Assembly: GCA_963791495.1 (NCBI GenBank)
Contig: CAWBST010000020.1
Span: 62,001-126,000, forward strand
DNA: 64,000 nucleotides
Reading direction: 5' to 3'
From: JAMXLO01 sp963791495
Lineage (GTDB): Bacteria; Pseudomonadota; Alphaproteobacteria; Acetobacterales; Acetobacteraceae
The notes under the pieces were generated by a model, which saw only the letters and a program-made list of their open reading frames with translations, did not search any database and was not told where the DNA came from. Shown here one piece after another: positions 1 to 8,455 of the stretch. Numbering within the stretch: the stretch's first letter is position 1; each line of letters begins with the position of its first letter. Both the position numbers and the translations under genes were made by a program.

Positions 1-270
1 GATTACCACACGCTCTCCCACATCGCCCTGCCAACGGCTCGCCGCTCGGTCAGAAAGTGTGGTGCGGCGCCCGGACGGTCCTTATACGGTCTCGCTGACA
101 GTGTGGGGATCGTCCGCCATGACGATCTGCCGAACGGTCACTCAGAGCGCAGGTGCTACGTCACATCGTCTGTGTGTCGTCGGTAGTAGCGTGACCGGGT
201 GCCGCAACTGTAAAGCGCGCCCATTGGTTGGTGCCCGCAACAAATGAAGGGAATCTGACAAGTGATTCAA

Positions 271-678
271 GCGGTGATCGAGAACGCCGCGAAGGCCAAT
301 ACCCATGAGCAGCATTTGCCGCCGGCATCTATCGAGGCACGCGCTATCTGACGGTTTCGGCCGATCGATCAATGGCACTTGGCCGTGCGGCCATGTAGGG
401 CTGTCTGCGGCGGCGCGACTTTGAAGACGCACTGCCGCGACTTTTCCTGGTGGCGATTGCGGCTTCCAGGTCGCGCCAGGGACATCGACCAATGGCTGCC
501 GAGGATGAAGACTACCGGGGCTATCGCGTCGTAATCAGGCGACACGGTATGGGTTGGCGGGCAACGATATATGCTCCTGACAGCCAGCAGCCGATCCTCG
601 GTCCGCAGTCTGATGATCCAGCTAGTCGTGACGAGAGAAAGAGCAAAGAGCCTTATCGACGCTCTGAGGGGTTCGTAG
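271..678 (+). repeat. Direct duplicated block, copy 1
   Basis: This stretch is nearly identical to 3069-3477, in the same orientation and about 2.8 kb away, with scattered substitutions and a few single-base indels. Both copies begin inside what looks like the 3' end of the methyltransferase-like gene at 2411-3224 and finish at the stop of a small unknown protein. Copy 1 therefore carries only a tail of that gene. The divergence suggests an old segmental duplication rather than an assembly artefact. Confidence 0.85.
492..678 (+). pseudogene. Small unknown protein, copy 1 (frameshifted near the end)
   Basis: I do not recognise a named family. The frame opens with ATG at 492 and reads a short, hydrophilic protein with a GWRATIYAP core followed by SQQPILGPQSDDPASRD. 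The same core occurs in the second copy at 3292-3477, which shows that it was once a real coding unit. Past about position 630 the reading must shift frame to give the shared C-terminus (LIDAL then GS and stop at 676-678), so this copy is probably broken. The expected intact length is about 62 residues. What it does is unknown. Confidence 0.5.
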
Positions 679-1685
679 ATTACTGCCGCGCGTGATAGGA
701 CGGCAGCATGCTAACTTCGAGATCATCCCTGGCCCGCCACTACCATCAACTTCGTGCAGATTGATGCGATCCCCGCACTCTATTGGAGTGCGGCCATCAA
801 CGGCGTGATAGCAGCGCCGATCTGACGGACGCGGCCGTCATGATCTGCCGAAATGGGCCGGCCAGCATCGACCTAGCCAGAATTGCGATTTCTTCATGGC
901 GGCGCCGAGTGGAATCAGATCGAACGACTGCGACCCGCTTGTCCTTCGATCGCATTCGCCTCATCTATTTGGCATGAGAAAGCGACGCTGCAAGAAACCT
1001 GTCCCATTGCCGCTCATGATGATGGAACTGGGGCTCGCCTCCTGGAGACCATTGGCCGTCGTGGTGCGATGATAGCGCGAGGCACGTGCTCGCCGAGTAC
1101 TCCCGGATGGTGATCGAAAAGATGGCTGCCGCTACACGATCAGCATCCCCGCTTTCTCGATCAAAACGCGGTCCCGATTGGACTACGGTTCTGGCTCCTT
1201 GGCACCTACGGGCCACCGCGAACGCTCGCCGGTTGCGGCGGACGTGGCTGGCGCACTAAGGACACGTGGTAGACTTGGCCGTGGCGCGGCTGGGCGCCCA
1301 GCACAACGGCAAAAATCGTGCTTTCCGCAACTTTGGCGAGGGCCAGGAGGTTTCGCACCCTTTTGCGATGCATAGAAAACACATCGATGGACTCAAACGT
1401 CGGCTTACTTGTCCTCTCACTCTGGCTGAACGGCTGGTGGACTTGGCCACAGATGCTGGGCGACGCGGGTCTCCTGTTGCGGCAGAGCATCTAATCCATC
1501 TCGCAGATCAGATTTTCAACCAACCCACAGAACTTGGTCCATTCGCTTGGCTTATCATGCCATTCGAGCCGTAACGGTAGCCAAAATACTTAGATCGCGT
1601 TCAACTCTTAACATATTTGTACTTGACGCAAGCTCTGCTACGGCGTTGGTTCGCGATCTCACTCCAGCGATGACAAGGAGCCGCA
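679..1685. other. 1 kb without a supportable gene
   Basis: Only short overlapping frames on both strands are present here, none with a recognisable motif, a convincing ribosome-binding site or protein-like composition. I see no repeat, terminator or RNA gene. It reads as degraded accessory DNA between the first repeat copy and the phasin gene. Confidence 0.4.
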
Positions 1686-2090
1686 ATGGACGAAGTTAGG
1701 ATGGCGGAGGTTATGCCCGATTTCGGCGCGTCGATCGTCAAGGTAAGCTCGGATGCGACCCGCAGGCTTTGTGACCAAGGACAGTCCTTTGCGAAGACGA
1801 TCAGTGAGTGGAACATGGAGGTCAGCCAGTTTGTCTCCTACCGTCTCGCCCGGAACGGCGAGACATTGGGGCGAATGGCGAAGTGCCCTAACCTGCCGGA
1901 GATATTCGCTATCCAAACCCAGTGGATGCGGGATGCTGCCGACGATTACAGGAAGCAGACGAGCAAGCTAATGGAGGTCAACAGCAGGGTGATGGGTGGC
2001 CTGCTCGGATCATTTGGGCAGATAGAGATGCAATCGGCCGAACAGACACGTTCATCGACAACAAAAGTCCCGATGAGAGCCACGAGTTAG
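1686..2090 (+). CDS. Phasin family protein (polyhydroxyalkanoate granule-associated)
   Basis: Phasins coat the surface of polyhydroxyalkanoate granules and help set granule size and number. The 134-residue product is Cys-poor and mostly helical. Its segment SYRLARNGETLGRMAKCPNL followed by an amphipathic helix (IFAIQTQWMRDAADDYRKQ) is typical of the alphaproteobacterial Phasin_2 type. An AAGGAG ribosome-binding site lies just before the ATG at 1686, which supports this start. It is an isolated gene surrounded by degraded sequence, with no PHA synthase nearby, so it may be an orphan acquired paralogue. The last 25 residues look less phasin-like and could be altered. Confidence 0.75.
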   Translation: MDEVRMAEVMPDFGASIVKVSSDATRRLCDQGQSFAKTISEWNMEVSQFVSYRLARNGETLGRMAKCPNLPEIFAIQTQWMRDAADDYRKQTSKLMEVNSRVMGGLLGSFGQIEMQSAEQTRSSTTKVPMRATS

Positions 2091-2410
2091 CCGTCAGAAC
2101 AACCGCAAGTCGGCCGGGAGCTTCTGGTGTGCATTTCAGCGATGAACAGGCGGAAGGCAAGGCGAAGCCGTCGAAGACGACCTTGATGCTCCTGATGATG
2201 GTGGCGCTTGTATCCGCCTCGTAGGAGATGACCGCGTGCCGAAACCTGATGATAGCGCGCGGCAAAGGCTCACCAGCCGAGATACTCGCGCATGGTGCTG
2301 GAGAAGATGCCGCCAGACGCTCGTCGTCGTGCTTTGACGATTGAGACATGCTCCCGACTTGACTGCGTTACTGGCGCCCTGAACTGTTCGGCCGCAACGA
2401 AGAGGCGGCC

Positions 2411-3224
2411 ATGACTGTCAGCGAAGCTGACCGTGTACCCCACTACGATCGTGACTTCCTGCTGAACCCGGACAAGCGGAACCAGATCATCGAGTTATGG
2501 GAGGTCGAGAAGTTTGGGCGCGACAGCTTCGGCGACCCGAACGCGGTCTCCCTCTACGGCATGACCCCGGCGCACTGGCATGCACGCGGCGTTCGCATTC
2601 TTGCCCGCACCGCACTCGAAGCGGTTCGCGATCCCTTGGGCAACCGCATCGGCCAAGATGTCGCGCGAGTGGCTGCCACGGCGCCACCGGGGTCCGTATT
2701 CGGCGTGATCGAACTCGTTCGCTGGATCGTGCAACGCCTTGTTCTCGATCCTCCGACACCTTCCCGGGGCCGACGGGCTCGGCTTTGAGTTCGAGCAGAC
2801 CATTTTCGAGATGACCACGCGCGACATCGCGTCGCTTGCCGCCCCGATCCGGCTGGTGCGTGGCGATTACCGCACCCTGCTCGGCCAACACCGCTTCCCA
2901 GCAAATCGCCGGATCGTGGCTTTCCTCGCTCCACCGTGGGGAGACGCACTGAAGGCCGACACGGGTCTCGACCTTGGCCGTACGAAGCCGCCCGTCGGCG
3001 AAATCGTCGATGACTTCGAGCACGCCTATCCCGACAGCCCGATCCTCTACGTCGTCGAAGTGACTCGCGCTGTGGTGGAGAACGCCGCGAGGGCCAATAC
3101 CCATGAGCGGCATTTGCCTCCGGCATTTATCGAAGCACGCGCTGTCAGACGGTTTCGACCGATCGATCAAATGGCACTTGGCCGTGCGGCAATGCAGGGG
3201 CTGTCTGCGGCGGCGAGACTTTGA
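2411..3224 (+). pseudogene. Class I SAM-dependent methyltransferase-like gene, frameshifted
   Basis: Two frames join into one protein of about 270 residues. The first (ATG 2411) ends its sensible reading near 2712 at GSVFGVIE. The next frame then continues with FAGSCNAL, a glycine-rich SAM-binding loop, and FEFEQTIFEMT. Further on, FLAPPWGDAL resembles the catalytic (D/N/S)PPW-type motif IV of class I methyltransferases. The shift near 2712 is a single-base change. The C-terminal 60 residues (after about 3070) fall in the duplicated block and no longer look like the family. The substrate cannot be told from sequence; DNA, RNA and small-molecule targets are all possible. Confidence 0.6.
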
Positions 3225-3477
3225 AGACGCACTGCCGCGACTTTTCCTGGTGGCGATTGCGGCTTCCAGGTCGCGCCAGGGACATCGACCAATGGCTGCC
3301 GAGGATGGAGAGTACCGAGGCATCGCCATCAGGTGACACGGCAGCGGCTGGCGAGCAACGATATATGCGCCCGCCAGCCAGCAGCCGATCCTCGGTCCGC
3401 AGTCTGATGATCCAGCTAGTCGTGACGATGTACTGGCGGAGGCGAAGCGTCTCATCGATGCGTTGATGGGTTCGTAG
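3069..3477 (+). repeat. Direct duplicated block, copy 2
   Basis: This is the partner of 271-678. It starts within the 3' end of the methyltransferase-like gene and ends at the stop codon of the small unknown protein at 3477. Because the gene 5' of the repeat is present only here, this copy probably represents the original arrangement and copy 1 the transposed or duplicated tail. Confidence 0.85.
3292..3477 (+). pseudogene. Small unknown protein, copy 2 (frameshifted near the start)
   Basis: This is a paralogue of the protein at 492-678. It starts at ATG 3292 but runs into a stop after about 14 codons. In a shifted frame it continues with the shared GWRATIYAP and SQQPILGPQSDDPASRDD core, then an intact C-terminus (AEAKRLIDALMGS, stop 3475-3477). 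The two copies are broken at opposite ends, so together they reveal the intact protein of about 62 residues. The family is not recognised. Confidence 0.5.
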
Positions 3478-4010
3478 TCCATCGTCTCGGATGAACCCCT
3501 CGCTTCGAGCGATCACTGGCCTCTGTCGTGAAGCTGCACAGTTCGAACTCGGGTGGACGGCGCTGACTTCCCCTCTTGGTTATGGTGGTGGCGGTGTCCT
3601 GATGCTGAACGTCGGGTAATCGCCGCAAGATCGAATCGCTCAGCTTGAGCGACTGGTATCGAGTGGTCGAGCGGATCGTGTCGCGCTCGATGCGACCTGC
3701 GTACCTCCACGAGGAGGTTCGAGAGGCCAATGATCGGATCGGTAGCCTAGTCGCCCGCACACGATGGCTGCGCCCTGCTGTGCGCTTCCACAACGCTGCT
3801 GCGTCGGCTGCAAAGCCACCACGGATGCTACCTCGGGTGCCTTGACCGAACCCACGGCGTCTGAGTGGACAAACGGGACGGCGCCCAGCCACCAACTAGA
3901 GAACGTGTTCGGCATGAGCCGCAGTCATGCATTGAGCGAGAAAGTATCGTTTGTCGGAACCATACCATCCGTCCACTTACGACCGGATGCATCGAAAGGA
4001 GCAACCGGCT
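3478..4010. other. No supportable gene
   Basis: About 530 bases with only short, overlapping frames on both strands. None has a good start, a motif or a protein-like composition. I see no repeat or hairpin of note. Confidence 0.35.
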
Positions 4011-4169
4011 GTGAAAGTGCTGACCTACCCTATTGGTCGCTTCTTGGAGGCTTTTCGGTCCTGGCGCACCCTTGCGGGTCAACGGGCTTTGGAGGAGGCG
4101 CTAGCGAAACGTACGATCGAGAAAGCCAAACAAGACGCCGAGTGGAGTTACTGGTTTCCCCCCAACTGA
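4011..4169 (+). CDS. Small hypothetical protein (52 aa)
   Basis: A GTG at 4011 preceded by AAAGGAG (3995-4001, nine bases upstream) opens a 52-residue frame beginning VKVLTYPIGRFLEAF and ending WSYWFPPN. It is rich in Lys, Arg, Glu and aromatic residues, and the middle (TLAGQRALEEALAKRTIEKA) would form a charged helix. No family is recognised. The good ribosome-binding site and protein-like composition in an otherwise degraded stretch are the only support; it could be a remnant. Confidence 0.35.
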   Translation: MKVLTYPIGRFLEAFRSWRTLAGQRALEEALAKRTIEKAKQDAEWSYWFPPN

Positions 4170-4278
4170 CGCTTCAATGACATCACTGGCCGCTCATCGC
4201 GCGCAACTCGCTAACCCCACACCATCCCCCACCCCTGGCGTACCTCTCCAGGAGGCCGTCGATCCCCTTGCGCCCCAA

Positions 4279-4701
4279 TTATGTTGTCGCGGCCGTGAGC
4301 CTCGACCGACTGCCGTGCCACACATGCCCAGCAACAGCCACCATTACGATAATGCCACCTGTGAAACTCGTCACCGTTGGCACTTCAGTCAAGCATAACC
4401 ACACCCAGGCGACAGCAAGTGGCGTTTCCAGCGTGTTGATCAGCGCGTTCTCCGTGACAGAGATCAACTGACCGCCGACAGTCAGGAACACGAGTCCCAA
4501 GCCGAACTGTGTTGTGCCGAATAGGAACAGCTTGAGCAGGTCGATGGCGCTGACATCGAACGGCGCGGCGAACGGCAGTGGACACAGTAGCGCCGAAAGA
4601 CACGCCGCAGGCAACATCGGTGTTTCGTGCCGGCGGCGTAATACACTTGACAGGCTGGCAGGGAGGACGGTCAGTATGGCATGCGCCGTAGTTCGATCCA
4701 C
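4279..4701 (-). pseudogene. EamA/DMT-family exporter, C-terminal fragment
   Basis: The C-terminal half matches the last three membrane helices of EamA-type drug/metabolite transporters: a GTTQFGLGLVFLTVGG segment, then ENALINTLETPLAV, then a final hydrophobic helix ending in HVWHGSR. A complete member has ten helices and about 290 residues. Only about 100 recognisable residues remain, and the first 40 residues of this frame do not look membrane-spanning. It is therefore a 5'-truncated remnant on the minus strand. Confidence 0.7.
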
Positions 4702-4752
4702 TTGATTTGAGCGTAAGGGACGATCGGAGACTTAGCGACGGGGGAGAATTCG

Positions 4753-5235
4753 ATGAGACTTCCGCAGAACGGCGGCTGCCAGTGCGGCAGGCTTCGCTAT
4801 GAGATCACCCAGGCACCGCCCATGATCTACACGTGTCACTGCTCTAACTGTCAACGCTTTACCAGCAGCGCCTTCTCCATTGGGATGGTGGTAGACGCGC
4901 AAGCCTTCAATCTGACGGGTGTTGAGCCACGGGCAATGCTCCACACCGCCGACAGCGGACGCAACCTCACGCGGTGGGTATGTCCAGAATGCGGTTCATG
5001 GATATGCAGCGGCGCAAAACCTGGATCGCCAAACCCCAACGCGTTTCGCATCGTGCGCGCCGGAACGTTGGACGACACCTCATGGCTGCGTCCAACCGCG
5101 CATTTTTGGACTCGGAACAAACAGCCCTGGATCGTGCTGCCCGATGGGCGAAGCCACGTCTTCGAAACGCAGCCGGACGACTTGTTCGCATTCTTCAACT
5201 CGGTGGTGGCCAATGCGCGCGGAGCGACCGCCTGA
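4753..5235 (+). CDS. GFA / CENP-V family zinc protein
   Basis: GFA-fold proteins bind structural zinc through paired CxC and CxxC motifs; members were first described as glutathione-dependent formaldehyde-activating enzymes, though most are of unknown substrate. The 160-residue product shows GGCQCGRLRY at 8-17, CHCSNCQ at about 35-41 and CPECGS near 80, the expected ligand set. The start at 4753 follows GGGGGAG. Length matches the family. It stands alone between a broken transporter and a broken small gene, and appears intact, so it is probably under selection. Confidence 0.88.
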   Translation: MRLPQNGGCQCGRLRYEITQAPPMIYTCHCSNCQRFTSSAFSIGMVVDAQAFNLTGVEPRAMLHTADSGRNLTRWVCPECGSWICSGAKPGSPNPNAFRIVRAGTLDDTSWLRPTAHFWTRNKQPWIVLPDGRSHVFETQPDDLFAFFNSVVANARGATA

Positions 5236-5298
5236 CCGATCCACCGGGAAGACGCATCTACGGGGCCGAGGCGCATCGGTCCTGACATCGGCGGCATT

Positions 5299-5529
5299 TT
5301 GGCTCCCGATTACCATGGCGTCTTCCCGTCGATCACCTCGATCGGCTGGTCGGATCGGCGGGAGGCTCAGCCTGGGCAATCTGGCGGAAGACCGCTGGTG
5401 CCCGACTTCAAGGCCGCCTGTTCATACGCGGTGAGCCAGGGTTGGCTGATCGTCCAGGACGATGGGCTGACGCGACCACGGCGGGGTTGGCGGCGGACGC
5501 GGGCGGCTGGGTTGGAACGGCGCATTTGA
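5299..5529 (+). pseudogene. Small conserved hypothetical protein, frameshifted
   Basis: The recognisable part is FKAACSYAVSQGWL followed by IVQDDGLT, which reads like the C-terminal winged helix of a small conserved alphaproteobacterial protein. Immediately after, at about 5475, the sensible reading continues in another frame (TTAGLAADAGGW), so the gene carries an indel. It lies upstream of the HU gene. Function unknown; this is a judgement from residue patterns only. Confidence 0.35.
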
Positions 5530-5586
5530 GCGAATCCGATCGGTGTGAGCAGGTTTGCCCACCGCGAAACGACCAGGGAGATCGTC

Positions 5587-5928
5587 ATGCCGCCAGCGAA
5601 GAAGGCTGCCCCCGCCAGGAAGGCCGCCACCCCAGCGAAAGCCGCGCTACAGATGACCGTCACGCTGAAGCACCTCGCCGCCGCCTTGTCGGACAGCCAT
5701 GACCTGCCAAAGAGGCAAGCCGAGGCCGTGTTGGGCGATTTAGTGACGCTGACGACCCGACATCTCAAGAAGGGCGCCAAAATCCGCCTCACCGGCCTCG
5801 GCATCCTTCAGGTGCGGAAGCGTGCCGCCAGGATGGGACGGAATCCGGTGACTGGCGAGGCGATCAAAATCAAGGCGAGCAAGAAGGTTGCCTTCCGGGT
5901 TGCCAAGGAACTCAAGGAAGCGGTGTAG
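5587..5928 (+). CDS. HU-family DNA-binding protein with Lys/Ala/Pro-rich N-terminal tail
   Basis: HU proteins are dimeric, bend DNA and organise the nucleoid. The 113-residue product has a basic PAKKAAPARKAATPAKAA tail (residues 2-20), followed by the HU fold. Its arm region, GLGILQVRKRAARMGRNP, carries the conserved RxGRNPxTG DNA-binding loop. The ATG at 5587 is chosen because AGGGAG lies just upstream, whereas an earlier GTG in frame has none. The tail resembles histone H1-like extensions seen on some HU paralogues, so this is probably an accessory rather than the housekeeping copy. Confidence 0.88.
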   Translation: MPPAKKAAPARKAATPAKAALQMTVTLKHLAAALSDSHDLPKRQAEAVLGDLVTLTTRHLKKGAKIRLTGLGILQVRKRAARMGRNPVTGEAIKIKASKKVAFRVAKELKEAV

Positions 5929-6134
5929 GATTGCGCCGCCGAGTGACCGACCATTGGTGACAAACAGATGATAGGGGTAGGGATCGCCGGCTCAGAATGT
6001 CTGGGAATGGTGCCGTGTGCAGTGCGCCCGTGTCACTTGGCCTGCGGTTCTGTCAACCCATAGCTCCACCCGCACTTGATCGTGCGGATCGGCCGCCGGA
6101 AGATATACCGAGCGGCGACAGAGGGGGGAGCCAA

Positions 6135-6203
6135 ATGCCAATCGGCACGGTGAAATGGTTCAACGCTCAGAAACGCTTTGGCTTTATCCATTGGGGCAAC
6201 TGA
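6135..6203 (+). pseudogene. Cold-shock protein stub (22 aa)
   Basis: From ATG 6135, after a GGGGGGAG-type ribosome-binding site, the frame reads MPIGTVKWFNAQKRFGFI. This is the first beta strand and RNP1-like start of a CspA-type cold-shock domain. A stop follows at 6201-6203, after only 22 codons instead of about 67-70. RNP2 and the rest of the domain are absent. It is followed three bases later by the next small gene. Most likely it is a truncated csp, but the intact ribosome-binding site means the leader could still be translated. Confidence 0.6.
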
Positions 6204-6206
6204 CGA

Positions 6207-6404
6207 ATGCACAACGTTGAGTGGAAAGTTGAGGGCGACAAGCTCATTGTGACGATTGACATCTCGAAGGAGTCAGTCGAGGAAGCGCCCCCTTCGGCCT
6301 CCGGCAAGACCTACCTCGTTGCATCGACCGGATCGGCCATGCCTCTGCCGAGCAAGCACGCGAAGTCGATGACTCTTGCACTCAACCTTATGGCCAAGAA
6401 ATAG
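6207..6404 (+). CDS. Conserved small hypothetical protein
   Basis: A 65-residue protein that opens VEWKVEGDKLIVTIDIS and continues ASGKTYLVASTGSA before a final LALNLMAKK. The alternating hydrophobic pattern suggests a small beta-rich fold. I recognise this as a recurring small protein of unknown function in Proteobacteria, but have no name for it. It starts three bases after the cold-shock stub, so it may be translated by coupling with that stub. Composition is fully protein-like and no frame disruption is seen. Confidence 0.6.
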   Translation: MHNVEWKVEGDKLIVTIDISKESVEEAPPSASGKTYLVASTGSAMPLPSKHAKSMTLALNLMAKK

Positions 6405-6481
6405 GCCGAGGCTACGATCTGCTCCCGCGACACTGGTTGCCCCATCCGTTCGCGCGTCGCCGCGACCCCCGGCTTCTGGGG

Positions 6482-6715
6482 TCATCGCAATCGCTTCTGC
6501 TGCTGCATCACCCGCATCTTGAGCTTTACGTCGTCATGCAGGCGTTTCAGCATTTTGTTCGGGTTGTCCTGGTCCAGCAGCAGATTCGCCAGGAAACTGG
6601 TCAAGGTCTGCCAATCACTGTAGCCGGCGTCTTTCACGCTTTCCAAGCTCTTGATCATGACGAAGATGACGTTGCGCTCGAAACGCGCCTGTTCATCGGA
6701 AATGGGTTTGGGGGA
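6482..6715 (-). CDS. Unrecognised short open frame
   Basis: The minus strand is open from 6715 to the stop at 6484-6482. It reads a strongly protein-like stretch that includes FERNVIFVMIKSLESVKDAG, then YSDWQTLTSFLANLLLDQD and a basic C-terminus ending QQQKRLR. The first usable ATG is at 6658, giving 58 residues, but the convincing sequence extends about 15 codons upstream. The true start is therefore either lost to a frameshift or non-canonical. It lies just downstream of the DUF433-like remnant on the same strand. No family is recognised. Confidence 0.4.
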   Translation of the reverse strand, partial: SPKPISDEQARFERNVIFVMIKSLESVKDAGYSDWQTLTSFLANLLLDQDNPNKMLKRLHDDVKLKMRVMQQQKRLR

Positions 6716-6737
6716 TCAACGGATCATTGATCAGCCA

Positions 6738-6830
6738 TCAGCTTCGCTCCGCCGCGTATTGGATGATCGCCCGCACGTCTTCCACATCCACCTCGAACAT
6801 GACGGCGATCTCTTCGACCGATAGCTGTCG
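6738..6830 (-). pseudogene. DUF433-like C-terminal fragment
   Basis: The last 30 codons of this minus-strand frame read LSVEEIAVMFEVDVEDVRAI and then IQYAAERS. This resembles the helix-turn-helix end of DUF433 proteins, which commonly act as antitoxins. Upstream of about 6830 the frame no longer resembles the family, so only a fragment remains. The assignment rests on a short pattern. Confidence 0.3.
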
Positions 6831-6902
6831 TTGTAGTTGACGATCAGCCCTTCGACGGGCATCGGCGGTGACGAGTAAATAGCCAATGCGATATGATGGC
6901 GC

Positions 6903-7064
6903 ATGGAATCCACCCCTAATGTCTTTCTCACCAAAGTCCGCCGCAAATTGGCGGAACGCGGTTATGCCGGCAAGGCGCTGGAGGCGAAGCTGCAAGAGTT
7001 GATGGCCAAACCACTCAGCCCCGAACTCGCCGCGCTGATGGAACACCTGAAACGCGATCTTTGA
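6903..7064 (+). CDS. Small hypothetical protein (53 aa)
   Basis: ATG 6903 to TGA 7062-7064 encodes a 53-residue, fully protein-like sequence: FLTKVRRKLAERGYAGKALE, then KLQELMAKPLSPELAALMEH and KRDL. It would be an all-helical, charged protein. No clear ribosome-binding site precedes it, and no family is recognised. It runs opposite to the DUF433-like fragment. Confidence 0.4.
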   Translation: MESTPNVFLTKVRRKLAERGYAGKALEAKLQELMAKPLSPELAALMEHLKRDL

Positions 7065-7253
7065 ACCCGTCGGACACGGATCGCTGACCGTGCGGCACTG
7101 TGTGTGGAACTGGTGTGACCGCCAGCCGCTACCTGCCGCCGATCGCTGGGTGCCTGATACATTTCGTGACATTCCACGGAAGTTGCTATATGGAAGGTCG
7201 GGCCGGGCGCCGAAGGTCCGGTAACATCCAGTTAGACTAACGAGGGATGCCTT

Positions 7254-7288
7254 GCCCCACTGGCCCAGCGCGAGTGGGGCTTTTCTTT
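7254..7288 (+). terminator. Rho-independent terminator
   Basis: A perfect 8 bp stem (GCCCCACT at 7254-7261 and AGTGGGGC at 7273-7280) with an 11-base loop is followed by TTTTCTTT at 7281-7288. It is oriented for plus-strand transcripts. The nearest plus-strand gene ends at 7064, so about 190 bases of possible untranslated or unannotated RNA precede it. Confidence 0.75.
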
Positions 7289-7524
7289 GGACGCGGCACC
7301 GGCCGCCAGCCCGCACGTTGATAGTTCGCGGACACACCTGCGAAATAACAGCGATGTAACGTCTCTGAAGACGGCTCCTGCCGCATGGTGGCTAGGCCCG
7401 GACCCTTCCTGGGCACTCGTGCCTTGGTGAGCCGTCTCGGTTTCCCCGGCCGAGGCGATTCACTGTCGGCCGGGACAAGCGCACCGGCCGCTGTGTCGCG
7501 GGGTGCCAAGAAGCCTGGGGACGC

Positions 7525-7881
7525 TTACTGATCCAACATTCGCCCGACGACGGCCAGCAGTTCTTCCTGACTGAACGGCCTGGGCAGGTGTTCTCCCACG
7601 CCGTCGATATGCTCGTGGACATCGGGAAAGGATGTGAAGAGAACCTTGATACCGGGCCGCCTTATGCGCGCCATCCTGCCCAGAGCCACTCCGTTTGGCG
7701 TGTTGTCGGGAAACCTGACGCGCGTAATCAGTAATTCGATATGGCTGGAATTCAGCAGCACATCCGTGGCGGTCATTGAATCTGTAAACGCGACCACGTC
7801 ATAACCGGCACATTGGAGCGTCGTCACATTCTCTTTTAAGAATTCAGCATCATCGTGTACCACGACGATTTGTCCCGGCAT
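7525..7881 (-). CDS. Degenerate response-regulator receiver domain
   Basis: A stand-alone receiver-like domain of 118 residues. It begins with a beta strand and an acidic pair (IVVVHDDAEFL) and continues with the expected alternating pattern. The canonical phosphoacceptor Asp position at the end of beta3 reads LLITRVRF, with no Asp, and the conserved Lys of the KPF motif is Arg (PRPF). It is therefore unlikely to be phosphorylated in the normal way. The start at 7881 is preferred because AAAGGTGG lies six bases upstream; a longer frame to 7959 lacks one. No kinase or output domain is adjacent. Confidence 0.65.
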   Translation of the reverse strand: MPGQIVVVHDDAEFLKENVTTLQCAGYDVVAFTDSMTATDVLLNSSHIELLITRVRFPDNTPNGVALGRMARIRRPGIKVLFTSFPDVHEHIDGVGEHLPRPFSQEELLAVVGRMLDQ

Positions 7882-8113
7882 CGCGTCCACCTTTTGCGGT
7901 TTCACCGCCAGATCGAAACGGACCGTAGGACGCGGGGAGTGGCGAGCATAGGGAACCATTTGGTCAATAAGAATTTTGTGCGCTCTCGGCGGCTGTATGA
8001 AAGGTGCCAGTGAGCCGATACGCTAGACTGGCACCCGTACCGGCGGGGCGAGCAACCTTGGCAAGGTGGGATCACACGACTATCGCTTTCTCTGGTCTGA
8101 TTCTCTCCGGGCA

Positions 8114-8455
8114 TCAACGCTGCTGCGCATTCTGCCTCCGCAGAAGCTCGGCGCTTAGCCGATCGGCGCCTTGATAGACGTAATCCAACGGATGGGAAGC
8201 ACAGTACCGGTCAATCCAGGATGTAACCGCCCCATAGTCGGTATGGGCCAGCACATCTGTGCTTGAGCCGTTGGATAGACCGGATAGGTACCCCACTACC
8301 CACTGATCACCTAACTGCTTCCCGAACCGCCCTGCTTGGTTAAAGGCGTCGCAGGTCCACTCTCCAGCGCCGATGCCCGTGTATGCATGCGCCATCGTGC
8401 TACCAACCGCCAGCAGCACTACTCCGGCCAGCAATGCAAAGGTGCTGCGGATCAC
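8114..8455 (-). CDS. Secreted two-cysteine protein, Rap1a/Tai-like
   Basis: Residues 1-24 form a Sec signal peptide (FALLAGVVLLAVGSTMAHA). The mature part has two cysteines that could pair (WTCDAFNQ and DRYCASHP), a GYLSGLSNGS segment and a C-terminal helix with a LSAELLRR ending. The spacing of the first Cys, GYLxGL and WxDxYCxxxP is typical of small periplasmic Rap1a/Tai-type and related proteins, some of which act as immunity proteins to type VI effectors. No effector gene is visible nearby. It may equally be a general periplasmic protein. Confidence 0.6.
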   Translation of the reverse strand: MIRSTFALLAGVVLLAVGSTMAHAYTGIGAGEWTCDAFNQAGRFGKQLGDQWVVGYLSGLSNGSSTDVLAHTDYGAVTSWIDRYCASHPLDYVYQGADRLSAELLRRQNAQQR

